Assembly: GCF_014268505.2 (NCBI RefSeq)
Contig: NZ_JABWQP020000001.1
Coordinates: 434,001-498,000 of the forward strand
Origin: Pseudomonas khorasanensis
GTDB lineage: Bacteria > Pseudomonadota > Gammaproteobacteria > Pseudomonadales > Pseudomonadaceae
Reading direction: 5' to 3'
DNA length: 64,000 bases
The notes under the pieces were generated by a model. The model was not told the origin of the DNA, searched no databases, and worked only from the letters and a program-made list of their open reading frames with translations. This document shows positions 6,455 to 15,890 of this stretch, piece by piece (within the stretch, counting starts at the first letter, position 1; every line of letters starts with the position of its first letter). Position numbers and translations under genes: made by a program.

Positions 6455-7663
6455 ATGGCGTTTTCTCTAATTCGCAGTCTTACTGCGTCCGTTGTTCGTA
6501 ACGTCTCGGCGTTGAAGCGTGATGCCAAACGTCTCCAAAAAAACTCCCAGCTTGTTTTTGGTACCGAGTATCCACTAAAGGTATGTCAGCACGCCGTGGC
6601 CGTGTCTCGCGGCTTCCGCTCTCTAGCCGATGTTGAAAATATATCTCGTCGGTTGGGACTGGATAAGAACACCCCGTTCTGGACGATTCTTGGGCGGAGC
6701 GATAACCATCAAGCAGCATTGACTGCCCTGTACCAGCTTAATCTTGAGTTCTCAGAGAACGGCCCTGTGGTGTTCACTGGCAATCAACGCCACTCTATTG
6801 TCCCTGCTCTTACACTGCTGTTTGAGGAAATGAGTACAAGAAAGTTACCCGGCCTGATCCTATTAGAAACCCAGGCAGAATCAATCCAAGAAACTTTGGT
6901 TTACGACGGGATAAGGGCGCTAGGGCTTGACGAGATTTTTGAAGGTTTCCGTTCACTGGATTTGCGAGAAAAAAATCTCCCGGTATCGCTGTGCACAGGG
7001 CCCAGATGCTGGGTTTCGGCAATTCTCAATACTTTTGACCTAGAGATTCAATCAAAGCTGCAACGAACTGACTGGGCAATAGCTCTAGAAACGAGCGCCT
7101 TTGAAAATGCCAAGTCTAGAAGACAGGTATCCCAATCAAGGAACTTTGATGCCATTCCTTTCTACTCGGTAAAAGAGGCGGCATGTCAAATGGTCCATGG
7201 TTACGGGTGGCCTTCATGGATCGACGACAATGCCAGAGTTGGTTCCTACCCAGACAAGCTGGATGAGGACGCAGCCAAAGCCGTACTCGATCTGATTGGC
7301 GAGCTAGCGGAGCGTAACTTCTCACTTGGTGTGTCTTGTGAGCATGAGAGCAGTTGGCGTCCGTACGTCGTCGTCTTCTCGAGAAGCGACCCAGCTAGTG
7401 AGGTACTAGCTGGCGTTGTGCACTCCTATTACTCTTGGTGCCAACCTCGCGAAAATCCAACTTCTACACTTTACGTATCAGACGGGACATCTCCGTATGC
7501 CCCCCGATTCTTGTCGTTCGGTGGCAACACGGCTGTAATAAATGGTCTTGACGCGATTCCTGATGGAAAGCAGCCAGGCCAGTTCTATGGCTACAAAAAT
7601 GCACTCAAAGTTGTTGGCTCGCCAGAAGGTCTGACGTACATGGGGAAGCGCGTTTCTTTGTAG
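6455..7663 (+). CDS. Unrecognised 402-residue protein, island cargo
   Basis: I do not recognise this protein. The ATG at 6455 opens a 402-codon frame with visibly lower GC and more varied codon use than the flanking chromosome. Residues about 15-70 (SALKRDAKRLQKNSQLVFGT, then CQHAVAVSRGFRSLADVENI) resemble the short helical N-terminal module seen in some proteins of mobile elements. Residues about 100-130 (NGPVVFTGNQRHSIVPAL) sit where a P-loop might be, but GNQRHS lacks the GKS/T core, so any ATPase fold would be degenerate. The C-terminal part is mixed alpha/beta. No signal peptide or membrane segment. Placed at the end of a phage module, it is a candidate moron or defence gene; that is inference. 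Confidence 0.6.
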   Translation: MAFSLIRSLTASVVRNVSALKRDAKRLQKNSQLVFGTEYPLKVCQHAVAVSRGFRSLADVENISRRLGLDKNTPFWTILGRSDNHQAALTALYQLNLEFSENGPVVFTGNQRHSIVPALTLLFEEMSTRKLPGLILLETQAESIQETLVYDGIRALGLDEIFEGFRSLDLREKNLPVSLCTGPRCWVSAILNTFDLEIQSKLQRTDWAIALETSAFENAKSRRQVSQSRNFDAIPFYSVKEAACQMVHGYGWPSWIDDNARVGSYPDKLDEDAAKAVLDLIGELAERNFSLGVSCEHESSWRPYVVVFSRSDPASEVLAGVVHSYYSWCQPRENPTSTLYVSDGTSPYAPRFLSFGGNTAVINGLDAIPDGKQPGQFYGYKNALKVVGSPEGLTYMGKRVSL

Positions 7664-7697
7664 GGTTTCTGAGAACCAAGTGGGTCCGTTTGGGGAC

Positions 7698-7727
7698 AGT
7701 AGCGGACGCTCGTGAGCGTCCGCTACT
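7698..7727. terminator. Perfect 14-bp inverted repeat
   Basis: AGTAGCGGACGCTC (7698-7711) and GAGCGTCCGCTACT (7714-7727) pair perfectly across 2 bp. It lies 34 bp after the 402-residue gene. It has no T tract, so it may be a factor-assisted terminator, or a recombination or regulatory site at the edge of the island. Confidence 0.5.
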
Positions 7728-7890
7728 ACTCGACAGCTGCGCGTCGTCCGTTGATGCTATCGAGTAATACCAGATATCAAAAATGATGTGCAGAATGAGC
7801 CAAACGACTTGCGCTGCTTCTGCCGAGCTTTAAGAACGCTCATCAAAGGCGCCCATATTCCAATCATCCGCCCGTACCGAGTGATTTGTC

Positions 7891-8112
7891 TCACCCATAC
7901 ATGTACAAAAGGTCGTCGATCAGCTCAAGCTCCTGCTTCGTGTACTGGACCTTGTTGTATCGTCGAATGTCCTCAAGTACACCCCTGATCGGAACTTGAC
8001 GCGAAGGGTCCTGAACGATTTCGATCAGGCGGTCGAAATCCGGATCTCTTCCCTTAAGATATTTTTCAATCAGTTCTTTGAGCGCTACGCGCGCTTCTAG
8101 ATCGGTTAGCAC
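7891..8112 (-). CDS. Small acidic protein, putative immunity protein for the Rhs toxin
   Basis: A 73-residue, strongly charged, apparently all-helical protein (LEARVALKELIEKYLKGRDP, then a YTKQELELIDDLLYMYG tail). It starts with GTG at 8112, only 2 bp after the stop of the rhs gene, so it is co-transcribed with it. A small, family-less acidic gene directly behind a polymorphic-toxin C-terminus is the standard position for the cognate immunity protein, which would bind and neutralise the toxin domain in the producing cell and its kin. I recognise no family; the role is inferred from position and size. Confidence 0.65.
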   Translation of the reverse strand: MLTDLEARVALKELIEKYLKGRDPDFDRLIEIVQDPSRQVPIRGVLEDIRRYNKVQYTKQELELIDDLLYMYG

Positions 8113-8114
8113 TA

Positions 8115-11100
8115 TTACTTCTCCGGCAAAATCGTGACTTCATCTGCTTTGATGATAGTGGTAGTACCTGGTTTGGGGATGAGTTGCTGCGCGCCGCCGG
8201 TACCGTACTCAGGGTACGCCTTGGTGAACGGTTCCAGGTTAGGACCTTTCCCACCGAGCTCGTACGGCACTGTAGCGTTGGGTATCCCATCTTTATAGAG
8301 TTGCAGCGTGTCAAATTTCAAGCGGAGACGCCCATCACTCCACGCCGGATCCGGGTCAGCCGCCGTAACGTGCTTTGGCGCTCGCACCTGAAAAGCTTCC
8401 GTTGCAGCGTCTCCCGTCTCAAATCTTTCGAATCCGAAATACGATAGTCGAGCGTCCCCCGTATTGATCGTATTTTGTGCGTGAGTGTTCACCGTTCCGT
8501 CAGCATTTTTGTAGCCCATATACCGGTAACCTGTCGCAGGCAAAGTCGAGTCCGGCCCGGATGGACCCACATAGAAGTCTGGTTTCGACTCGATGACGGC
8601 CGGTGGAGTGACGTCTCCCGTCTTTACGCTGGAGTCTGCAAGGGTAGGGGTGTTGCTCGGAGATGAGGCTCCTCCGGGCTTGGGGCAGTTTGCAGCGGGC
8701 TTAAGTGGTGCCTTTTTAGCGACACCGGTCGCCGCCCTGGTAATCGCCCTAAACATCAGACCAAGCGGATCTACCCAGCCGGTAGGATTCGGTGCGTACT
8801 GGTAATTGTTGAGTCCACCTGCAAGCTTAACCGGGTCCGGAGTCAGAAACCGTCCTGAGCTCGGGTTGTAGTACCGGTGGCGGTTGTAATGAAGTCCACT
8901 CTCTGCGTCGAAATATTGGCCTTGAAACCGCAGCGGGTTGTCGATCTCCGAGACATCCAGTGCAGCCAGGTTGCCGTAGGCTCGATACTTGGCTGACCAC
9001 ATAATCGCACCGCTGTAATCGGTAAGCTCCTGCGGCGTGCCCAGGTGATCGAGCTGGTAATAGAAAGGCGCGGCCTTGAGCGGGCCCTCACCGTCGAGCA
9101 TCGCCAAGGGGCGGAAACTGTCCGGCTCATAGACATAGGTGCGATATCGATTTTCACCACTCTCTACAATAAGCCGTTCGCCTTGCCAGAGGAATTCGGT
9201 GGCGTGGCCATCGACTGTTTTCTCGATACGTCGACCGAAGGCGTCGTACTTGTAGGTCGCGATACTGCCGCTAGGTAGGCTGACACCGATCAAGCGATGC
9301 TGGCAGTCATAGCGGTATTCAGTGACGAGCTTATGTCCGGTACCTCGGCGCTCGCGAGTCAGATTTCCGTAGGCGTCGTAGTCGTAGTGACGGTCACCCT
9401 GCATCAGCAGGCGGTTGCTTTTGACGTTGGCAAGGTTGGCGGTGCCTTCGTTGTTCTGGCCCAGCAGATTGCCGGCTGGATCGTGCGCGAAGCTCTCCGG
9501 TGTTGCACCGCGAACACTGATAAGGCGATCAAGCGGATCGTAGTGAAAGTTACGGGTACCTTTAAGGCTGTCATTGATGCCTGCAAGGTTACCTGCCGCG
9601 TCGTAGTCATATCGGCGCTGCAGCACGATGCTGTCGCGTTGGCTGACGCTGTGAGCCTGCAAGCGCCCCTGATCGTCGTATTGATACTGACTCAACAACA
9701 AGCCTTGTTGACGTTGCTGTTCACGACCAGTCTTGAACTGGTGAGATGTGAGGCGAGAACCGTTCAGATCAATGCTGCTGAGATTACCCCCGGACAATCG
9801 GCGATAGTCGAGCTTGCTACCGTCCGGTAGACGGCAATGTTTGAGTTGGCCGACGCTGTCGTACTCGTAGCGCAGGGTCCCCCAACCCTGATGCTCGGTG
9901 ATCAGCCGATCTTGGGAGTCGTATTCATAAGCCAGTGGCCAGTGACCGTCATCGACATTGACCAGGCGACCGAGCGCGTCATAGCTGTAGTGAATTTCCT
10001 CACCATCAGCCAGTGTTTTCACGAGCAGGCGGCCTGCGGAGTCACGCTGATATTCGGTGACCAGTTCGCTACCGTCGTCGCCGTACTCAGTTTTCTTCAG
10101 CAGGTTGCCATTCAGATCGTATTCGTAGGCAGTACGGCGACCATCAAATCCAGTTTCCTGCTGTATGAGCCCGTTTGAGTAATAGTCGAGCTGATAATGT
10201 TCGCCGCGCTCGTTTTCGATCTCAGTCAGCAGCAGGCGTGAGTTGTCGTAGCGATAGCGCAGCTCACTGCCGTCCGGGTTGATGCGGCGGCTGACAAGTT
10301 GCAGATTGTCGGCGTATTCGTAGCGTGTGATACGACCTAGTTCATCGCGCTCGGCTGTGACCTTGCCGTAGGCGTTATAGGTATAAGTGCGGGTCGCACC
10401 GCCAGGCTGTGTGGTCTGCGTCAAGCGGCCAGCCGCATCCCATTGGTAATGGGTGATCGAGCCGTGTTCGTCCTGGCGGGTGATTTGTCGACCCAGTGCG
10501 TCGTAGCGGTATTTACGACGACCACCATCGGGCAATGCTTCTTCGAGCAATTGACCCAGACCATTCCAGGCAAGCTGATGCCGTCCGCCGTCTGAATGAA
10601 CGATCTCTAGCACACGACCTTGGGCATCGTAGCTGTAGTGTGTTTCGTTGCCGTCAGGATCTGTCTGGCGGGTGATATCGCCTTGGCTATTTCGCTGGTA
10701 TTTCCAGCTCGCTTTACCTCGGTGAATCTCACTCACAAAGCCATGTCGATATTCGTAGAACGTCGGCGCATCTTCAGGAGGAATAACAACGGCAAGCAGG
10801 CCTGCGTCGTTGTAACGGTATTCGGTAATTGCGCCGAGAGGATCCTTCTCTGCAATCAGCCGACCTTTGTCGTCATAAGCCTTCTGAGTCTCAGCGCCGT
10901 CCGCAGCGATCTCGCTGATGAGTCGAGCATTTTCGTCATGCACATAAACCTGCTCGCTCCCATCCGCGTTTGTAACGGTAACCTTGCCGGCATCGTCCCA
11001 AGCGTACAGCGAGTCCATCTGCGAAAAACTGGCCCAGTGACGGATGCTGCGTGACGATTTGCCTTCGTTTTCCCACTCCCAGAAAAAGCTCGCACCACCG

Positions 11101-12989
11101 GCCAGTTGTCGTTCCAAAATGACGTGTTGGTCGTTGTAACTGTAGTGTTCAGTTTCACCAGCAGCATTGGTGGCGCTGATGAGCTGGCCTTGCGCGTTGT
11201 ACCTATAGGTCACCAGCGTTTGAACGGTGATCCAGGGCTCCTGTCGTTGTCCCTGATCCGTGTACTCAGCACGGCGCTGCTGATAATCCACGGCAACGAT
11301 ATGACGGTCTTCGTGGCGGACTAACAGGGAGCGTCCGGCGTTGTTGTCGATGCGTTGGATTCGGTCAGCGAAGTCGTAACTCAGCTGTAACTGGTTGTTG
11401 TACGCGTCACTGATGGTGATCAAGCGGCCCGCACGGAAATGATAAAAGCGCGGATTCTGCCCGGCCTGCGTCAGAATGAGTTCGCCTGGAGTCGATCCCA
11501 GGTAGATGGCCGCTTTCGACAGGCTGTTGATGATGGCGGGGCGTTGCTGCGTCGGCATGGGAAAACGAGTGGTTCGGTTTTCGTTATCCGTCCACAGGAC
11601 ACCCTCATCATCCAGATCCAGTCGGTGAGAAAGAGCGTGACTCCAACCAAACCCAAGGCGACTGTCGATCTCGACCGCACTGGTGCGATAGAGGCGCGTC
11701 CACTCAAACGGAAGCAGACCATCGAGTTGACCATCGGTAAGAGTCAGTAATTCTTCGCCCGTGACCATCGAGACCGGGCAGCCGTTGGTGCATGTGTCTT
11801 GCGCCGGCGCCGCACTTTTGTCGTCAGGATTCTTCGATTGTTTCGAGGCGTCATCAGGGCGCTTGCCGTGTTCAACGGTCGCATTACGTTTGCCATCAAA
11901 ACGTAGCTGCGCGACTCCTTTTTCTACTTGCGTCGCCACTCCACGAGCGGCGACCGCGACGTATTTACCGACGTAACCCATGAAGCCTTTGATGATGCTG
12001 AATAACGACTTCACGAATCCTGTAACAGCCTTGATGATGATCTGGCTGTACTTAGCGAGGCGCGCGGCGAGGTAAAACAACCCGGCACCTTCGGCCGCAA
12101 CGGTCAGCACGACTGAAATTACAATGTCGATGAGGATCCCGATAACGGCAGCGGATGTCATCTTCGCCGTTTGCCCGGCCATCTGTGTCGGCGGTAATCC
12201 CGCGACCCAGATAGACGCGCAATGAACCATCAGAAACAGTGCAGCTTCGTCACTTGCAAGCAGCATTGCTTGCTTCATGACGTCCGGCGCGTCTTCGGCA
12301 AGCTTTATTAGCTCCTCTGCTCCTGCACCCAGATCAGCTGCGAAGTCTTTTGGGTTCTGAAGAATGTCGAGGGCCTTCGAGATGCCATCCCAAACTCCCT
12401 TGATGGCCTCCCATCCGCCCTCAAGAATGCCACTCCCAATTGCCATCGCTTTGGCTGATGCACTCTGGTTCGACCACTGCGGTTTGAAGCCTGCCCATTC
12501 TTTGCGCAGGAATCCTTCTAGATCGGCAGCTAAGCCATCGTAGGATTTGAACAGCGTATCGATCTGCGCGGGTGTCACCTGATCGTGGACGTGGATCTTG
12601 TAGGATTTTCCAGGCTGTCCCTGAAAACTGCCTTTACCCTGTTTATCCAAGGTAATCGTCGACTTGGCGCCTCCATCCACGGCAATGATATCAACTTTGA
12701 TATCGCCGATAGGAATGTCGAAAACCGATTCGAATTTGCTCTCAATCAGCAGTGGCCCTACAAGCGGGCACTTCGCGACGTATGAAAAATCACCATCAGT
12801 CATGCTGACAGACTTGCTGGAGTCGCCGGCCTTTATCACACGCTCCATACCAAGTAGGGAGGGCATGTCTGCGGCTCGGCTGGCTTTGTCAGCAAGCTGT
12901 GCGTACCAGCTCTTGGTTTCCTCGCGGTACAGCTTCAGGCTGTTTTTGAAGGAGTCCAATTGTGTTTCGATAGTGGCAACGCGATCCAT
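8115..12989 (-). CDS. Rhs-family type VI secretion effector with C-terminal toxin
   Basis: A 1624-residue protein. Residues 1-390 are a non-PAAR N-terminal region with hydrophobic helices at about 245-340 (VIGILIDIVISVVLTVAAEG). A DUF6531-like segment starts near 400 (CTNGCPVSMVTGEELLTLTD), followed by dozens of YD repeats (G.L..Y.YD..G.L) forming the Rhs shell. The core ends at residue about 1411 with the hyperconserved YNPSSGRFLTPDP and DPLGL autocleavage signature. The last 213 residues are the variable toxin: GYRYM, FDTLQL and YPEYGTGGAQQL stand out and recall ADP-ribosyltransferase-like tips (TreTu-like), a low-confidence match from memory. The start overlaps the DUF4123 stop by 1 bp. 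Delivery is inferred through the adjacent VgrG/Hcp. Confidence 0.88.
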   Translation of the reverse strand: MDRVATIETQLDSFKNSLKLYREETKSWYAQLADKASRAADMPSLLGMERVIKAGDSSKSVSMTDGDFSYVAKCPLVGPLLIESKFESVFDIPIGDIKVDIIAVDGGAKSTITLDKQGKGSFQGQPGKSYKIHVHDQVTPAQIDTLFKSYDGLAADLEGFLRKEWAGFKPQWSNQSASAKAMAIGSGILEGGWEAIKGVWDGISKALDILQNPKDFAADLGAGAEELIKLAEDAPDVMKQAMLLASDEAALFLMVHCASIWVAGLPPTQMAGQTAKMTSAAVIGILIDIVISVVLTVAAEGAGLFYLAARLAKYSQIIIKAVTGFVKSLFSIIKGFMGYVGKYVAVAARGVATQVEKGVAQLRFDGKRNATVEHGKRPDDASKQSKNPDDKSAAPAQDTCTNGCPVSMVTGEELLTLTDGQLDGLLPFEWTRLYRTSAVEIDSRLGFGWSHALSHRLDLDDEGVLWTDNENRTTRFPMPTQQRPAIINSLSKAAIYLGSTPGELILTQAGQNPRFYHFRAGRLITISDAYNNQLQLSYDFADRIQRIDNNAGRSLLVRHEDRHIVAVDYQQRRAEYTDQGQRQEPWITVQTLVTYRYNAQGQLISATNAAGETEHYSYNDQHVILERQLAGGASFFWEWENEGKSSRSIRHWASFSQMDSLYAWDDAGKVTVTNADGSEQVYVHDENARLISEIAADGAETQKAYDDKGRLIAEKDPLGAITEYRYNDAGLLAVVIPPEDAPTFYEYRHGFVSEIHRGKASWKYQRNSQGDITRQTDPDGNETHYSYDAQGRVLEIVHSDGGRHQLAWNGLGQLLEEALPDGGRRKYRYDALGRQITRQDEHGSITHYQWDAAGRLTQTTQPGGATRTYTYNAYGKVTAERDELGRITRYEYADNLQLVSRRINPDGSELRYRYDNSRLLLTEIENERGEHYQLDYYSNGLIQQETGFDGRRTAYEYDLNGNLLKKTEYGDDGSELVTEYQRDSAGRLLVKTLADGEEIHYSYDALGRLVNVDDGHWPLAYEYDSQDRLITEHQGWGTLRYEYDSVGQLKHCRLPDGSKLDYRRLSGGNLSSIDLNGSRLTSHQFKTGREQQRQQGLLLSQYQYDDQGRLQAHSVSQRDSIVLQRRYDYDAAGNLAGINDSLKGTRNFHYDPLDRLISVRGATPESFAHDPAGNLLGQNNEGTANLANVKSNRLLMQGDRHYDYDAYGNLTRERRGTGHKLVTEYRYDCQHRLIGVSLPSGSIATYKYDAFGRRIEKTVDGHATEFLWQGERLIVESGENRYRTYVYEPDSFRPLAMLDGEGPLKAAPFYYQLDHLGTPQELTDYSGAIMWSAKYRAYGNLAALDVSEIDNPLRFQGQYFDAESGLHYNRHRYYNPSSGRFLTPDPVKLAGGLNNYQYAPNPTGWVDPLGLMFRAITRAATGVAKKAPLKPAANCPKPGGASSPSNTPTLADSSVKTGDVTPPAVIESKPDFYVGPSGPDSTLPATGYRYMGYKNADGTVNTHAQNTINTGDARLSYFGFERFETGDAATEAFQVRAPKHVTAADPDPAWSDGRLRLKFDTLQLYKDGIPNATVPYELGGKGPNLEPFTKAYPEYGTGGAQQLIPKPGTTTIIKADEVTILPEK

Positions 12990-13732
12990 CAGCCTTGCTC
13001 CAGAATCAGGTGGTTTAACAGTGCTTCTTTAAGGTTTTTTGGTGCGTCCGGACGGCGCACGAAACGGCTGATTTTCAGCTTCAGGTTGCTTTCGGGCCAA
13101 GCGGTGTAAATGTCCGGACGGTCTTCTTCCAGCCACTGCATCAGGTTGCTGATCAGCGTCGTCGGATTTTCCTTGGCCAAGCCATCCAGTAACGGCTTCG
13201 GCACCTCCCACCACGGCCAATCCTTCACCTTCGGCAAAACCCGCGTCCCAACCTCCAGCGACTGCCCGTTAATCAGATACCGCTCGAACACTGGTAGCAC
13301 CTCTCCAGCCTTCTCCCCAAGCCCATGCAAAATCGGATAAATATGCCGCCCATCCCAAAATCGGAAAAACACCTCGGTGCCATCCGGCATTTTCACCTGC
13401 GTCAGGCTGCGCAGATGCTCGAACACTTCGTTCGGCTCTGAACGCGACACCGCCAGCCAGCCCCAGTCGAGGGCGTCTGTCTCGGCGATCCATTGCAGGA
13501 AGGCGGAGTTGGCTTTGAGCTCGGTGACGTAGGGCATTACCGGTTGCCAGGTGGAGTAGGGCGTGCCGCCCCAGATCGGCAGGAGCTGGGCGGTGGGTTC
13601 GGTGAGGTACAGGGTTTTCAGGGCGTCGGCATCGCTCGCCGCACTGATCACCAAATACAAACGCTCGCCACTCTGCAACGGCTGTTGCGCCAGCCAGTCC
13701 TTGGGGGTAATTCGATCAGATGGCACAGGCAC
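12989..13732 (-). CDS. DUF4123 type VI effector adaptor/chaperone
   Basis: A 247-residue protein from GTG at 13732 (GTG at 13726 also possible); it overlaps the end of vgrG and its stop overlaps the rhs start (TGATG). Sequence such as LYLVISAASDADALKTLYL, PYVTELKANSAFLQWI, and VFFRFWDGRHIYPIL is typical of DUF4123 (Tap-1/Tec) adaptors, which hold a specific effector and load it onto the VgrG tip without being secreted. Placement exactly between vgrG and rhs matches that job. It likely handles the hydrophobic N-terminal region of the Rhs protein, in place of an EagR chaperone, which is not seen here. Confidence 0.87.
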   Translation of the reverse strand: MPVPSDRITPKDWLAQQPLQSGERLYLVISAASDADALKTLYLTEPTAQLLPIWGGTPYSTWQPVMPYVTELKANSAFLQWIAETDALDWGWLAVSRSEPNEVFEHLRSLTQVKMPDGTEVFFRFWDGRHIYPILHGLGEKAGEVLPVFERYLINGQSLEVGTRVLPKVKDWPWWEVPKPLLDGLAKENPTTLISNLMQWLEEDRPDIYTAWPESNLKLKISRFVRRPDAPKNLKEALLNHLILEQG

Positions 13733-15758
13733 CTGCCTTGCATTTCTCGCATTCTTCGCAGAACGGCGCGTTGCGTTTGAGGGTGTTGATCTGCGCTGGG
13801 GTCAGAACCTGGCCGGCCTTGTCGGCATCCGCCTGTTTCAATACGCCGGGCATCAACGGCGCGGCGCCCGTACCAACGCCGGGGCTGCCGCCGGAGTTCA
13901 TGTTGATCACCGGGCCGCTCATGGTCACGCCGCCGGCGTCGATCTTGATGAAGCTGCCGCCGCCGACCAGGGTCAGTTCGGCGCCGGCTTCCATGACCAC
14001 TTTCATGCCACTGCTGAGGTGGATTTCCTGGCCGGCGTCGATGAACTGGCCAGTGCCGATCTTGATGTGCTGATTCACACCGACGGTGAGGTGGTCGTTG
14101 GCGCGGGTTTCGACTTTGCGGTCGGCGTAGACGGTGTGGTGTTCTTCGGCCTTGAATTCCGTGTAGCTGTTTTTTTCGACGGTGTCGTGGCGTTCGTTGC
14201 CGACGCGGATTTTCTGGTCGTGCTCGATGTTCTCGTCCCAGTCGCGCTGGGCGTGCAGATAAATCTGTTCCTGACCTTTCTTGTCTTCGATACGCAGTTC
14301 GTTGTAACCGCCGCCACCCATGGAGCTGAGGGTCTTGAAGGTGCTGCGGGTCTTGTTCGCCGGCAGTGCGTAGGGGACGGTGTTTTCCTTGTGGTACAGG
14401 CAGCCGCTGATCAGCGGTTGATCGGGGTCGCCTTCAAGGAAGGTGACCAGCACTTCCATACCAATGCGCGGTATGGCGATGCCGCCGTACTGGGCGCCGG
14501 CCCAGGCGCTCGAGACGCGCAGCCAGCAGCTGGTCTTGTCGTCGGCCTGGCCTTCGCGGTCCCAGTGAAACTGGACTTTGACGCGGCCGTATTCGTCGCA
14601 GTGGATTTCTTCGCCTTTGGGGCCGGTGACCACGGCGCTCTGGCTGCCGAGGATGCGCGGTTTCGGGTGCTTGAGGGGCGGGCGATTCGGTACATCCCAC
14701 GGCGTGGCCTGAAAGCGGTTGCGGTAGCCCTGATGGAAATCGTCTTTCAGCGCGGTGGTGTCGCTGGTCACCGACTCTTCGAGCACTTGCGGCTGCTTGC
14801 CTTCGTGCAGGACTTCGGTGAGCAGCCAGAGGTCATTCCACTTGGCTTTGGGGTGTTCGGTCAGGGCGAGAAAATGGCCGCTGACCAGCAATGGCTGATC
14901 GCTCTTGCCTTCGGCCAGTTGAAAGTCGCTGCGATGGCGTTCGAGGGCGCGTTTGGCCAGATGTTTGCCGCGCTCGCGGTCGATGAAGCGGCCCGGGTAG
15001 TCGTAGTCTTCGAGGTCGGGCAGGGCGTCGCCACGGTTTTCGCTTTCCAGGGTCAGGCGTGGTTTTTCGAAGTCGTAGTCGCGGCGCGTCGTGCGGCTGG
15101 TGCGGGTTTCCAGACGCAGGTCGAAACGCTTGATCACCGGGTTGTTGGCGACCATGCCGGAGTCTTGCTGATAGGCCACGGGTGCGAGTTTCGGGAACAC
15201 CGTCTGGTCATCGCCGAAGACGAGTTTGTGCGCCGTCACCGTGTGCTGGAAGTGGTAATGAATGCCTTCTTCTTCGCACAGGCGCTGGATGAAATGCAGG
15301 TCCGACTCGTCGTATTGCACGCAGTAGAGGCGCTCGGGGTAGATCGAGCCGGTCTTGAATTCGTAGGCGTTGCTTTGAATGCCGTGCTCTTCGAGGACCA
15401 TGCCGATGATTTTCGGCACCGTGAGGTTCTGGAAGATGCGCTGGTTGATGCGGTGTGCAAGATAAGACAGTTGCGGGCGCAACGTCACCGAATAACGGGT
15501 CAGGCGCTTGCCCGAATCGCCTTGCGCGGCGCGGTAGATCTGGCCGTGAATGCCGCTGCCGTCGGGCGACAGTTGCAGAAAGGCCGGTTTGTGCAGCAGG
15601 GTTTCGAGGTCCAGCGACGGCTGCTCACTGACCAGCTCCACCTCGAAGACAAAAGGCTGGCTGATGGCTTCCCGGCCTTGCAGGGTGAATACCTGAAAGT
15701 CGACGGAGAGCCCTTCGATGGTCAGGGCAAAATGGGTTTCATTGGCCGGCGCGAACAT
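13716..15758 (-). CDS. vgrG: VgrG type VI secretion spike protein
   Basis: A 680-residue protein. The ATG at 15758 with upstream GAGGAACAAGGG is preferred to the in-frame start at 15848. The protein follows the gp27/gp5 plan: N-terminal hub (THFALTIEGLSVDFQVFTLQ), OB-fold region (GPKGEEIHCDEYGRVKVQFH), DUF2345-type needle, and a glycine-rich tip. It forms the trimeric spike of the T6SS tube and carries effectors. An oddity is the cysteine-rich end (FCEECEKCKAGACAI), a possible metal site beyond the beta-helix. The gene overlaps the DUF4123 adaptor gene, and hcp lies 132 bp upstream in the same direction. Confidence 0.93.
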   Translation of the reverse strand: MFAPANETHFALTIEGLSVDFQVFTLQGREAISQPFVFEVELVSEQPSLDLETLLHKPAFLQLSPDGSGIHGQIYRAAQGDSGKRLTRYSVTLRPQLSYLAHRINQRIFQNLTVPKIIGMVLEEHGIQSNAYEFKTGSIYPERLYCVQYDESDLHFIQRLCEEEGIHYHFQHTVTAHKLVFGDDQTVFPKLAPVAYQQDSGMVANNPVIKRFDLRLETRTSRTTRRDYDFEKPRLTLESENRGDALPDLEDYDYPGRFIDRERGKHLAKRALERHRSDFQLAEGKSDQPLLVSGHFLALTEHPKAKWNDLWLLTEVLHEGKQPQVLEESVTSDTTALKDDFHQGYRNRFQATPWDVPNRPPLKHPKPRILGSQSAVVTGPKGEEIHCDEYGRVKVQFHWDREGQADDKTSCWLRVSSAWAGAQYGGIAIPRIGMEVLVTFLEGDPDQPLISGCLYHKENTVPYALPANKTRSTFKTLSSMGGGGYNELRIEDKKGQEQIYLHAQRDWDENIEHDQKIRVGNERHDTVEKNSYTEFKAEEHHTVYADRKVETRANDHLTVGVNQHIKIGTGQFIDAGQEIHLSSGMKVVMEAGAELTLVGGGSFIKIDAGGVTMSGPVINMNSGGSPGVGTGAAPLMPGVLKQADADKAGQVLTPAQINTLKRNAPFCEECEKCKAGACAI

Positions 15759-15890
15759 CCCTTGTTCCTCGTGCTGTACAGCGGCGCTCGTCGACGGCCG
15801 CAAAAGCGGCTCAACGTACGCGAAATTCTGGAGGGGCGTAAACAACATCGACCAGCAGAGCTGGCCGATGCTTGTAACGATCAGCCGTAA

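Noticed and set aside
8800..11700. Regularly spaced similar segments, at first like a repeat array
   Set aside because: They are YD repeats encoded in the Rhs protein, in frame and divergent; not CRISPR or tandem DNA repeats.
13563..15890. 775-codon open frame on the plus strand
   Set aside because: Exact antisense of vgrG; composition is that of a GC-rich shadow frame and the minus-strand protein is unmistakable.
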